Shown one piece after another: positions 1-12,086 of a stretch of DNA of 64,000 nucleotides. Position 1 is the first letter of the stretch; each line of letters begins with the position of its first letter. Position numbers and translations under genes: made by a program. The stretch comes from Herpomyces periplanetae (lineage: Eukaryota > Ascomycota > Laboulbeniomycetes > Herpomycetales > Herpomycetaceae), in NCBI GenBank assembly GCA_009733715.1, contig WMKJ01000045.1:1820-65819 (forward strand), read 5' to 3'. Below the pieces are notes generated by a model that did no database searches, was not told the origin of the DNA, and saw only the letters and a program-made list of their open reading frames with translations.

Positions 1-3000
1 ATCCGCTAATTCATTTGTAATGACTTGTTGGGAGTATTTAATCTCTTTTCCTAAAAAGTCAACCTGATTTTTGAGAGCATGAGTCTTTTCAACCGTGTCC
101 TGTTGTATACGAGATTTAGCATCGTCTAAAACACCAAATGTCGGCCACAAATTCGATCTTCGAAGTGAACCAATTCTTCGTGATAAGGCTTTTCTAGCAG
201 CATCCCACGTTGAAATAATCTTCCTGGGGCGTGCCAATGCACTTAAAATGTAATTTAGCGAAGTTTCTGCGTTCAATAAATCGTAATAAAATACCGTTAA
301 AGGGGAAAATTCCGTCTGGATCATTGCCGTAGCAAACATTTGAATCGCATTTATATACTGAAAGGGCAAAAAAGTAAGTGAGCTCCACGATTTAGCTAAA
401 ATTTTTAAAGATTCATGAAAATCTGTATGGCAATTACGAAGTAAGTTAACTTTTCGAACGCATTGCTTATTCGGCAGCAAGAGATTCCTAACGGATTCTT
501 CAGCATGTGATAAGAATATATCAATTTCTTGAACGTCAACAACCGGGGAAAAGTCGTCATTTATCTGTTCAATGCGAGCAATAACTTTACGTTGGGAACG
601 CTCGACAAAAAGGTTTTCTTGCATTTCAGGAACTAGAATAAATTCCCATACCATTTCATGAGTGGAGAAGGTTGTGTGATGAAGAAGGGTAAAAAGAAAA
701 TTTTGAATTCTTCTTTGGCAGTTCCGTAGAGCTGAACGAGAAAATTTGGCGTTAATCTGGGTAATGTAGAGAGACTCGATGTCACCAGGAATCCATGATG
801 CTGGATGTTCCATAGCAAGGAGTCGAGCAAGATTGGTAAAATCAGTTAGACTTCGCTTTGTCGATGTAATGCTAATTTCACCATTATTCTTGGATATAGC
901 TGATTTAATGATAAATTGTACGGAGCAATCACTTGAAAAGTAAGCACGAACCATTGTCGAGATTTTGTCGTGTGATTTACTAAAGTTTTGTAACAAAATA
1001 AGATCCTCAAACATGTTCTTAATATTTTCGTTTTTAGCAATTTCTAGAGCCGTTAGGCCTCGTGTATCTTGGGCAAATATATCGACTCGGGGATCCGTAA
1101 AGAGAACCTTGATAACCTCAATCCGACCATACCGGCTAGCAATCATCAATGGAGTAAAACCCTTTGAATTGTACGCATTTAAATTTGTGTGATAATTTTT
1201 CAAAAATTTAGACATTAAAATATGGTCGTGAATAACATGGAACAGAGTGTTCCCCTTAAAGTCAGTGTGCTCGTCGAGTCTACGATGCTCGCTACATTCC
1301 AACACTTGGGATGCCGCTAAGAGAGCGGAATCTATCATCCACTTGTAGTCTTCATGATCATAAGATCTGCATAATGAAAAGAGGGGAGTTTGACCATTAT
1401 TATCCTTTTGTGACCAAGGTAAAAGACTGCCAATCTTCACAATCAAGTACGGATAATTAAACAAATAATGAGCTAATGACCTTCCTTGAGCGTCTTGACG
1501 GGCAAAATATTCCGATAGAATGTTTGGATTTTCGGAATGTTTTGATAATATATCCAGAAGAAAGGTGATGAAATTTTCCAAACCTGCTTGAACTGCAGCT
1601 GAAAGCAGAGTTATCCCTTGATTACAGCTGTCTCTCAAAATGAAGGACACGGGGAAGTACTCTAAGGATATAAGATACTTGAACATATCTAGTTGCCCGT
1701 TCTCCAAAGCCATCATCAACAAGGACTGACCACGACTATTCTCCGATAGAAAAATATCGGTGATAAACTTCTTTTTTTTCGAACCATCGACTAACTGGCT
1801 AGAGCTTGAGTAGAAGTTGCCGCAATCAGTAGCATCATTGGCTTTTAAAGATCCGGTAAAATCGACAGAGTTACTCTTTTTATGAGTTCTATCGGATATT
1901 TTGGGTACAAATGAAAGTAATGAGCAAGTTGAATCAGAGTTTTGCAATGAATTAACAGGGTCGAATGTCACAAGGGTGGCCCCTGATTCAGCGTTATTAA
2001 GAGAAAAATGTTTCCTTTGGTTTTCGGAGCATTCGTCAAAGTTAGAATTGCTATTGACAAGCCCGGATTCATGGAATGATTTAACAACTTCAATATTGCC
2101 GGAAGAAACTGCATTCCATAGTAATTGATTATATCTGCTAAACTTGATTAAATGAGCAGAATTTCGAGATATGTAAGAGAGGACTACTTCCAGAGAACTT
2201 AAGGCGTAACCTAGTTTTCCGTATTCAACGTCATCAGAAAGATTAAAATGTCTCATGCAGATCAATTTTGAAACAAGTTGTTTAACGTTAGATCGAACTA
2301 TTACGATGAGAAGCGTAGATATGAGATTATCGGCGTTGATGGTTATGGTGGTTTTTGATTTTTCATTAGCAGATTCCAAAGGATCGGGATGAACATGTAG
2401 AGAAGGGGAAATAAGGCCAGATGTGGTGATGCTTTCAAGCATTTTCAGAATGATATCCGTCATTTCTTGACTACTTCCAGCGTAGTGTAATTCTTGAAAA
2501 ATGTCTATACACCGACTAAGTCTACCGGCGAATTCCATTTTTTCACAATGTTCGAAAGGTAAGTCTAGCCCAACTTGATGCAGATCTACACACTTTATCT
2601 TTTGAATTTGAAAGTCTAATAATGAGTTTTGCTGTTCGCGAATGAAACAGAGTTTATTGTATAAAAGAGAGGAATGAACTCGTTCAGCTAAATATCTCTC
2701 AATCATTCTTTCTATGCAAGAACCGGTTAAAGTAGTTGCAGAACCTAATTGTGCCAATTGAGACTTATCTAACTTTTGGAATAGGTCAACCGCTTTGGAA
2801 GTAGACGTTACGAATGCATTTCTCATTTGTATTTCAGTATTGTCTAGTTGGAAGGTAATAATTTCCGCAGGAGGAGACGTTTGAAGACCAATATCAGGGT
2901 TGAATGTATAAGGTTCATGAAAAGGCATTGAAGTGGTCCGTTTTAACGGCGTTCTAGAAGACTCGAATAAATCACGCTCAATTACCACTCTTTTGAGTTT

Positions 3001-3810
3001 ACAAGATAGGAGGTTAAGTATTTCATTGTAGTTAGTTTGTAAACTTTGGGCGACGACGGGAAATTGCTCGAAGAGTTGAGATAAATTTTGGATTTGGATT
3101 TTTGTGCCATATGATCTAGTCAAGCTGGAATAACTTCGCTTTAACCTTGACATCATAGAATTTTCGAAAGCAGTTTGAATAGAACTCTTTACTTCTGAGA
3201 CACCGACGAGAGGACGTGAAATGTAGTATATTTGCCATTGTTGATGGGAATCAGAATCGGGAAAGTAAATGATATCCTGAAGAATTTGAGCTTGTACGAG
3301 TTGTTTATAGTCTGAACGTTAGGGGGAGGAGGGGAAGGAAAAGGTTAGCAGAGAGGGTAGATGAAGGGGGAGGGTTGAGATGAATTACGAACTTTTTTTG
3401 CAGTAGACAAAATGATCCCTGATGATTACATATTTTCCGTTTAAAGTTGAGTATTTTTTCACTTTATCAGGTCCATCTTTGCCATTATCGGAGTCAGAAT
3501 TTGGTGGTAGGTTTGTGGGTTCATTTATACGAACCGCATGGCTGGCTAAAAAGTCGTCTGAGGAAACAAGATCAACATAATTGGTGTTGGATAGAATGTC
3601 CCGAGAATTTAGAATAACTTCGGTTGTAGGCACGAGAAGTAACTATGAAAAAAAGGGATATTAGATTGAGCAGAACCGAACGAATGAAAATTGTGAGTTT
3701 ATAATTTCACGTTTACTGAAATCAAATCGTACATAATTTTGAGGAGGTAAGCATTGAGCGGGTAAAGGGCTCTGAAAGAATGCCTTTAGGAAAGGATTCA
3801 AAGGACGCAT
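1..3810 (-). CDS. VRL1: VPS9-ankyrin-PX-BAR protein, Vrl1-like (partial)
   Basis: Endosomal guanine-nucleotide exchange factor for Rab5-type GTPases, joined to a sorting-nexin-like membrane module. Exons (minus strand): 3733-3810, 3393-3642, and 3311 down past base 1. The third exon is open for about 1,100 codons and leaves the window, so the C-terminus is missing. Visible parts: N-terminus MRPLNPFLKAFFQSPLPAQC followed by LLLVPTTEVILNSRD; a VPS9 domain around residues 340-500 (ADNLISTLLIVIVRSNV, then LGYALSSLEVVLSYI); a Ser/Asn-rich linker; ankyrin repeats around 600-870 (KGFTPLMIASRYGRIEVIK); a PX-like segment (RSLTDFTNLARLLAMEHPAS); and a BAR-like helical region ending in coiled coil at the window edge. 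Intron 2 uses an unusual donor, GTTCGT, and an acceptor only a few bases after branch point CTAAC. The ATG at 3810 gives the family-typical start. The exact exon 1/2 junction (donor GTACGA) is my inference from homology and phase. Confidence 0.88.
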
Positions 3811-4091
3811 TCAGTAGTCAATCAAGGTGATAACCTTCATACATAGCCAAATAAGGGGAAGTAAAATTGAACGAATTTGAGAAATATAGCAAATATACAA
3901 CGCAACCGTTCATTTGACACCAAATAAAGTTGAGTAAAAGCTTCTGAACACATATACACTTAGATTAACCTTGCACAGATATTAAGCACAGAAAATTAAT
4001 CGCGATAACAATCATAACGATCACTTCATCAATGTTTCCTCAAGATCTTTCCAACAAATTCGTCAAAGCATCGGCAAAATACCACTATAAA

Positions 4092-4101
4092 ATCACGTGA
4101 C
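4092..4101. promoter_or_regulatory. CACGTG box upstream of VRL1-like gene
   Basis: The decamer ATCACGTGAC lies about 285 bp upstream of the VRL1-like start codon. CACGTG is the palindromic core bound by fungal bHLH factors of the Cbf1 class. The same core recurs in many promoters of this window. Binding is inferred. Confidence 0.4.
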
Positions 4102-6034
4102 ATTCTGTAGACGCGGCGTCACGAGACCGTGGCAAGGAGGAAGATAATTCCGGGGGAGGGGTTTGGGGAAGTTCAGGAGGTTTACGGGCAGAGAAGGGAA
4201 AAGAATGAAAGAAATGGGAAATTTGCAAATGGGTCAGGGATTAATGGGTGTAGTAAAGGTACGATTACATTACAATTGGAATAGACAGTAAACAGGGATA
4301 ATTCGTTGTAGGGAAAGATGGGTTACCTGGGAAAAAACGGGGTTTTGGTTTTGGGAAAGGACATGTAATGGGAAGATGTGAAAAAATTTTCTTTTCTATA
4401 GTGAGAAAAGTTAGCAAAGTGAAGACAAATTAATGGGAAAATAAGGGAGAGACTTATCAAAAAATATGGGGGAAGGTATTGTTCATTTTATTATGAACAA
4501 TAGAGATTTCTGAATACCTTGGGATCGTTGAGCCTTAAAATAGCGTGAATCATGATCACAATCAATGCTGATACACCTGATAGATGGATAAGATACTCAT
4601 AAATATGGCCATGGAAGTGTAATGATGGCAAACTTGACAAATGTTCATACGGAATAGACAAGCCTAGGCTTTGACACTCACCTAGTGAGGTCCTATACAA
4701 GTATGATAATGTGCAGTTCAAACAATGACAATTCATAAGCCATGTTTATGGACAAATCGACATCGAATCAGTCAACAAAGCAGATCAAGAATTCAACATC
4801 CACGAACTAAAGGTACAAGAAGTCTTACTAATAATAAACTTATTTTCAAATTGCTTTTGACAGCGCTTTGCGCAGGCCTCTCAATACAATGGATTGATCG
4901 ACTTAATTGTTGCACTAAATATTGAACAATTGAGGACAACCAAACTATATTCCCAAACCCTGTAGCGCATTGTTAACACACAGGACAAACTTTAAGTGAT
5001 AAGCTTCCATGATGTATGAAAAGTTTGCCAATAGCGATAAAATCGATGAAAAGACAAACTTGAATTCACTTGACACCTGACAACATGAAGAATGTCAAGT
5101 GAAGATGTGGGTAACACATGACGACATGCCAGACGCCAGCGCGAGGGGAATCGATGCCTTCCAGTAAGGACTGAAATACAGGCCAAAACAGGACGTAGCG
5201 TACTCAGCTCAGAGTAATATCAATGAATGATAACTTTTCAAAGAATCAATGATCCTAAAAAAAGGTTCGACAGCGATGGAAGCTTGTGTGTCCAATGACA
5301 GTGAACACCTTTTAAACTATGAGGCGCATAGAGAATCTAGGAAGATGAGATGTGGATGAGGGAGGCACAAGATCAACAAACGACACGTCGAACTACTCAT
5401 TAGAGAGCTAGGATGCAACTCAGGTGAAATCTCGACTGGTGCTTTAATGAAAGCATAAACCAATGAACAATTTCACTAGACCAAGTTGAAGAAAAGGTAA
5501 AAATTCGTTATTGGCAACTTTTGCTAATAACTTCAATTTACCAATATAAGTGCGCAGGAACTGGTTGAAATTAGAACCATTCATCGATGAAAAGTAGGTT
5601 AGGGTTAACTGGTTGCTTTAAACGAAACAAGGAGATGATAGGGATGATCAAAGTTCAATCAAAGCAAAGTGACGCATTCGGTATAAGCAAAGAAGTGAAG
5701 AAATCCCATCCATTATATCTCCAAGTCCTTAAATTACTGAGAAAATAAGTCCGTTTAAAAAGCAACATTTAAACAAGGGGAAGCAAAACAATCACCGATA
5801 AAGTCAAAAGAGAATAGTACTATAGAGACGGTACAGAAAGGCTTGCCAAAACCAAGGTGAAAATAAATTTGATTATTCCTTTCCCCTTGCCCACAATCTC
5901 CTCCGAACTGGGACGCTCCAACCTATTTATACCAAACCAATTACCCAATAACAACCTTCACATGACGTTGTTTGGTCGTCGCGTCGGCGCCGCGGAATCG
6001 GCACATAATTTTTCCAGGATGAAAGATGTGAATG

Positions 6035-6070
6035 TGACGTCATAGGTGGAACATGATGACGTAATGACGT
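6035..6070. promoter_or_regulatory. Cluster of three ATF/CRE-like TGACGT sites
   Basis: TGACGTCA at 6035, TGACGTAA at 6057 and TGACGTGG at 6065 lie within 36 bp and in the same orientation. The first is a perfect CRE octamer, the consensus for fungal ATF/CREB-type bZIP proteins. No confident gene lies nearby, so the target is unknown. Confidence 0.4.
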
Positions 6071-9000
6071 GGAATTGATGGGGACGGGGGAAAGGGCTTG
6101 TGGAGGAGGAGCTGGGATGGTGATGAGGATGAAGATGGTGATGCCACTCCCGCTCCCTATCCTTCGATTAAATGTCCTTCATTCTTCCCTTTCTTTTCCT
6201 CTCTATTTGTATCCATTTATCCTATGTGTCATGGTATCAACATTGCAGGGGATTTCGATGTACCAATCCAAACTATTCATCATTTTAGGGTCGTTATTTT
6301 GCAAATTTCCTAAAAATCATCTAGTAATGTCATCTGGTGAAACTCCTTCGCATTCCAATTTCCTTCTCTGCAAATATTTAGTGCCGGATAGCTATCACCA
6401 TTCCCTTAAGCTAATTCAACGATAAGGGGCCTTCAGTTGCTTGGAAGATCACACCAATCTCGGAATGTTTAGCGTAGAACTTTCATGGAACTATTTCAAT
6501 TCATGTATACATTATCGTCTAACCTGAACTTTATTTACCCATAAAACATACCACTATTCATCATTCTATGACGATCATTGCTCTGCTATGTTGTATGTTC
6601 GGCTATACAAATTGAAAATATAGATGTAAAATTATCCTTAGCCTGTTCCATCATGCCACGCAACACTTGAATCAATAATACATCTTTTACATTCTAAAAT
6701 AGGTACTTCATCACTCATCTCAGCATTTAGGTGTCAGCGATCAATTATACCTAAATACGAAAATTTATACACTCCATAAATTTGTTAAAAAGAGTACACA
6801 TAATATCATGCTATGCTTACTAGTGAAATAGTTCAACTTTCTTTAACGATTATTTTTAGAAATGGTAAGATGATGAGTATAAACGTGTATGTCACGTTTG
6901 GGATTGATGACCATTTTATACGCATCGATTTCGTATACGCATCATCCTGATGGAACTAAATAAGAACGACCCACTCCATACACACAAATTATAGATTAGG
7001 GTTGTATAAACTTGACATGTCATTCAAATGCCGTAGCAGAGTTCATGATTACCAGTAGATCTGATATATCATACAACAATATTATGAAATATCCGGCTTA
7101 ATGGAAAACACTTTTTTAGTACTCGCTGTACAAAATAATGAAACAATTAGGTGTGTAGAAATAATCGTTTGATTCAGCGTACTACTAAACTAATTGAGCG
7201 TGGAATATTTACACTGACAGAAGGAATCTTGTGTTAGACTATCATTGCTACGTTAACATAACCTAAGTTCACTTGACCAGCAGACTAATTAAGTGAAAAT
7301 GTCTCAGGTAACGTATACAATCACTGAGGAATTTTACGTATTAAAAAGGCCGTTATGAATAGTCAAAAGAGATATTTATGAGGGATAAACTACTACGAAA
7401 TTCAATTAAACTACAAGTTTAATTGATATTTGGTAAAAAGTTTATAGGATATAATAAAGGAAAAAAGAAGGTTGAAATTGGCAACGCTGTAAAAAGGTAA
7501 AATTATGAGGACTATTCAGAAATATGAGTTAAAGGTTAAATTACAAGGTTTGGACAAGGAATGAATATTATGTGAAAAAAAGATAAATGGATGAACTTAT
7601 AAAAGTTTTTCTAAAAGCAATTAAATGGCAAGGAATATACAATGTACTTGTGATTTAACGGTTTCAAGTTTCGAGTTAAAGACAAGACCAGTACTTTCAT
7701 ATTCATGATGCATTAGGTTAAACTTGTCGGAATAAACTACCAGTAAAACATTCAGGCGACCTGCATGCATACAAATTAAATACTGTTGGGTGTGTAGAAA
7801 CCAGTTAACCATCTGATCGTAACGGGTGAAACAGTACGAGAAAACCAGAGAATATATTGAGCAGTATAAGTGGAAGTGCTATTTTATTTAGTATTAAACC
7901 AGGTTCTTTTCACCTGTGTTGCGATATACTTGTTCAGAATATTCCTGCCACGGCGGGCGTAGTATATTGTACGGGGAAATAATTGGAGGAAATCGAATTT
8001 ACTGGTTGTGTGTTCATGATGAGTGAAACATGAGTAGAAATTATGATTGAATAGCAAAATTCAGGTGAAGTGAAATCTGTGGCAGCCCAAGAAGAATTGA
8101 ATGTTTCACACTGACTGAAAAAAATTTGGTCATCTTATACGGTATGTATATATTACTGTGAAATTTAGGGCAGAGGTAATTCTAATCAAGATACGCGTAG
8201 TAAATTATGAGAAGAGAATTATGTGAATGTAAATGAGATGAAACTTTTGAAATCTTGAGTTGCTTGAGTAAAATCACAAATATGTATTATAAGGGAAACA
8301 GTGCTTAATTTATGGAAACAGTTAACTTCGTTCTGAATTTACTTGTACACGAAATGAGGTGATAGAAAATTGGTTCTGGTAAAGTGTCTTAACAGGAACA
8401 CTAACAGATGGACGTTAAAGACGTGAATTCACTTTTCACGGTAGTGTAGAGCCATTGCTAACTATAATAAGAAAACACACCTTTCCTTCGCCCACCCCAT
8501 CCCAAGAAAAATATTGAAGTAATAATTTACCACGTGGAATCATCCAGCATATAGATTGGAAGTTATGTGTAGAAAATACATTTTGGATGATTGTAACTGA
8601 GTGGGAAAGTTCACTTTGTGCAGTGGAGGAAGAATTTATGAAATTTCTTCAAAGAAAAATTAAATTGACACACATCAAAAGAAAATTTGTTAACTAGATA
8701 GGGTAATTTTACATGTGGATACGGTGATTGGTTTAAAGTAGAGTGTATACAGAGCCATAAATGGGGGTTGTGGCCTCATGAGACTATTTTGGATTCAGTG
8801 GGCTGTAGTTAAAATGATGTGGGGTTGGGTTGGATGAGATAGTGTCGTGGAACTGAATAGTGTACAAGGGGAGTAATTGAATCTGAGCAAAAGAAGCGGG
8901 TTCTTGAAAAGGGAAAATAATGTAGGGTTGATGAATCTAGTGTAATTGTCAGGAATGCATATTACGACAGATGTGATAATTGGCAACGAAGTTTTAACGT

Positions 9001-10363
9001 GCAGGTATAGAATTTGCATAAAAATACGAACGGGCAAGTTAGTGCGCTTGGTGCGAAAGAGTAAGGGATTTACGAGAAAAAAACCAACAGCAAATAAGCG
9101 TGAGATATATAGAGGCAAAGATAAGATATAAAAAGGACAAATTAATAATAATAGCGTAGAACGATGATCAAAGTAAAGTAGATGAATACAATTTAAAGGT
9201 AGGGATACATCTTACGGGCAGGAGGTTCATGGGACGGTGTACATCACCATTATCATGATAATACAAAATAGAGCTAATGACATGTATTGAGGTGGTCACG
9301 GTCGACAGAGAAATTGGCTAGAGTAAGATAAGAGGAACTTAGGAGGAATTAGAAAAGTAATAAGGAAAAGATTGGAGAATTGCGTCGGATTAAATTAGCC
9401 TGTCACGTAGACAGAAATACTCAGATGTTAGACAACCGGGGTAAGAGTGAGGTAGTGGTACAAATTTAACGAAGACGAGCGAAAGAGGATAAGGGAAGGA
9501 AAAGCAAAGGGTGATGGGTTGAAAGTTTAAGCATGTCATGGAGCGTGGAATTAGTTGCTAGTTAGTGAGCGAAGAAGAGTAAGGAAGGAGAATATTGACA
9601 AGTCAAATTAAAACTAGAAAAATTTTCCATTTTAATGCAGGAGATAGTGAGCACGAGGCACAGGGAATTATAAGGGTGGAATGTAAAATAATGAGACTTA
9701 GCGCAAACCGACAAGTTAAGGATTAACAGGCTACGCTTGATACGTCCATAGATAATTGATGTAAACTAGTAGAAAGAGTCAAGGGCAAAGAAGTGGGGAT
9801 TGATGAAGTTAAGTTAAGGGTATTGAATGAATGTGAATGTAACGAGTATCATTAGATGAAATGGGATGGATAGGAAGAGAAAAGTAAGATGGTTAGACTA
9901 AACCAAATATCCATTTCGGTCTAAGCGATTTCAGGGTTAACAAGGAAGGAAAAAGGGAAAAGTAGGAGGATAAAATGATAAATTTTTCCCGGTTAATAAA
10001 GAGAAGATCATAAGTTGACTAGTAAGGTTTATATTGGAGGTAGAGATTCGGGTAGATGGGAAGACGTGGAAAAGTCGGGAGACCGGGATTAATTGGATAG
10101 AAGGGTATGTAAGTATCATGAAATCTGGATGAGCCAAAGGTGAGATTTATCAGCATTATAAGCAGTGACAATTATACGGTTTCGGTTGACGCAGTTCGTG
10201 GATGGGTAGATTTGGGGAAACAAGGATAGTTTGAGTATAGTATCGAGCAAGTGTACGAAGTAGCAGAGGAGAATGCAGAAGATGTGATAAGTACGGATAG
10301 AAATCGAATAACTTGGTAACAAAACATGGCTTGATTGTTTGGGAATAGTAATAATTGAGGTTA

Positions 10364-10388
10364 GGATGGGATGGGATGGGATGGGATA
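10364..10388. repeat. GGATG pentamer tandem array
   Basis: About five perfect copies of a 5-bp unit (GGATG) in the gene-poor region. It is a simple microsatellite and no function is suggested. Confidence 0.8.
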
Positions 10389-12086
10389 GAATCTCAGTAG
10401 AAAATGGTAAAAATTATTGTAACAAAAGGCAACGTATGCGAGTATATTAACAATCCAATTAATGCAAGTGTAAGCAAGTCGGAAATAATAAGTTTTGTAC
10501 GGGTAAAATAACGATCAAGTCAAATTGACGGTGGAATATACATAATAATTGGTTATTTAACAATAATCTGTTTAAGCCTTAGCAAAAATGGCGTTTAGAA
10601 TGGATGGAGTAAGGCTGAAGGAGGAAGAGATAATGGAGTAATGAATGGGATTGTATGGTAGAGAATTGCAAGTAAATCGAAACTTTCCTTGTCCAAACAA
10701 ACTCCGTCAAGAAAAGTATAAAAATTAATATTACAAGATATGTAACATACTCTATTAAACAAGTAAGCTGAGGAGGGAGTACGAAGGTTGGAAAGGATGA
10801 TGATGGTGATGGTGATGATGACCATGACCATGAGGATGACAATGATCATAAATCTTCCTAGTTAATACATTCCAAAGCAAAGTCTTGAATCATAAATTGA
10901 CAAACATACGATAATTCTTGTTCACTCAACTAAATCGGCCTCCCAAAACCCCGGCAGCCCAACCAAAATTTCGTTTTTGCTCGAGTCTCTCACTAAACCA
11001 CCCTAATACACCAATTGACAAGTTACTCCTTTCGGCTTAATTAAGGAGTGTTATCTTCTTCTTTCCAAATATGGACGTCCAGACGAGATGACGACCTTGG
11101 TTGGGATTACCCCTCTTATTACTTTTTCTTCGGCATCTCGACCCGATTTGGGAAGTCATGTGATACCTGGAATTAGAGTAAATCCGGGTATTTTGGAATT
11201 TTTTTCTTAAATTGAGCCATTTGGACAATTGATGGGGTAAATTTTCGTGTTGTTCAGTTCAGGATATTTAAATCTTTTAACTTGTTATGGGTGTAATAAT
11301 GATGATTCTGGGGTTTATAATTTAGGGTTATTTAATGGTAATTATTTTCTCGATAATATTTAATCCGGTTTAATGGTTGGTCTTCATACTCATTTACTTG
11401 GTTATCCTCTATCATCAATTGCAACTATTTTCTCTTGTATTCTCGTACTACGTTTAATGGTCGTGTAAACCTTTACCTTTTTTGAATTCGAGAACGTGTG
11501 TTTTGTTAAAAGGTTTGCTACGTTTACTTGTAAGATTAATCTAATTGTTTTGCATAAATTTTTGCTTTTCTTAATGGTACCAGGTAGGCCGTTGTCAATT
11601 CTCTACTACACCTAACATTTGCTTACTCGGGTATATTACTTACACTTTTCCATTTAGTTGACCTACTAAAACCATTCAATTGCTCCTTTATACTCTCCCT
11701 AAATTCCATGAACCGTGTACTCCGTTCTCTAGTGTCTACTTATCACTTACTCTTGCGTGCGTTCCTAAGTGCATAAAATCTTCTTTATCATAATGACAGC
11801 AAACAGCTCATCATGATCTTGATTTCACCGGAATAATACACTAAAGTGAACATTACTAAATTGAATCGGAGCTTCCTTAGTGTTATAACTAGCTAAAGTA
11901 AACTTTTCCCTCTAATTTATATGATCAATCCAGATTATCAGTTACCTCACCTTTTATTTTTTCCTTTTTGAAAAAAATTTAATCAAATTCATGCTCTGAC
12001 GGCTAACTCGCGCAGAAATTCGCTTCATTCGCTGGCACAAACTTTCGACGAAACTAACCGATTGATCGTCACAAAGTTAACAAAGA

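Larger units (their letters stand above)
3811..12086. other. 8.3 kb gene-poor region
   Basis: No recognisable gene on either strand. Open frames are short, and consensus splice sites (GTAAGT, GTACGT, GTGAGT) are rare compared with the genic parts of the window. About 4490-5470 has a different texture: fewer homopolymer runs and longer partly open frames, possibly very old decayed coding sequence. About 9150-10900 is purine-rich on the plus strand. A GGATG tandem array lies at 10364-10388 and a GAT-type triplet tract at about 10797-10845. A small minus-strand frame at 4491-4736 with one hydrophobic segment has no support from homology or splicing. The last kilobase presumably carries the promoter of the gene at 12087. 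Confidence 0.6.

Noticed and set aside
6069-6425. 118-codon plus-strand frame after the CRE cluster
   Set aside because: Met- and Leu-rich composition, another frame open over the same bases, and no homology or splice context. The promoter-like cluster alone is not enough.
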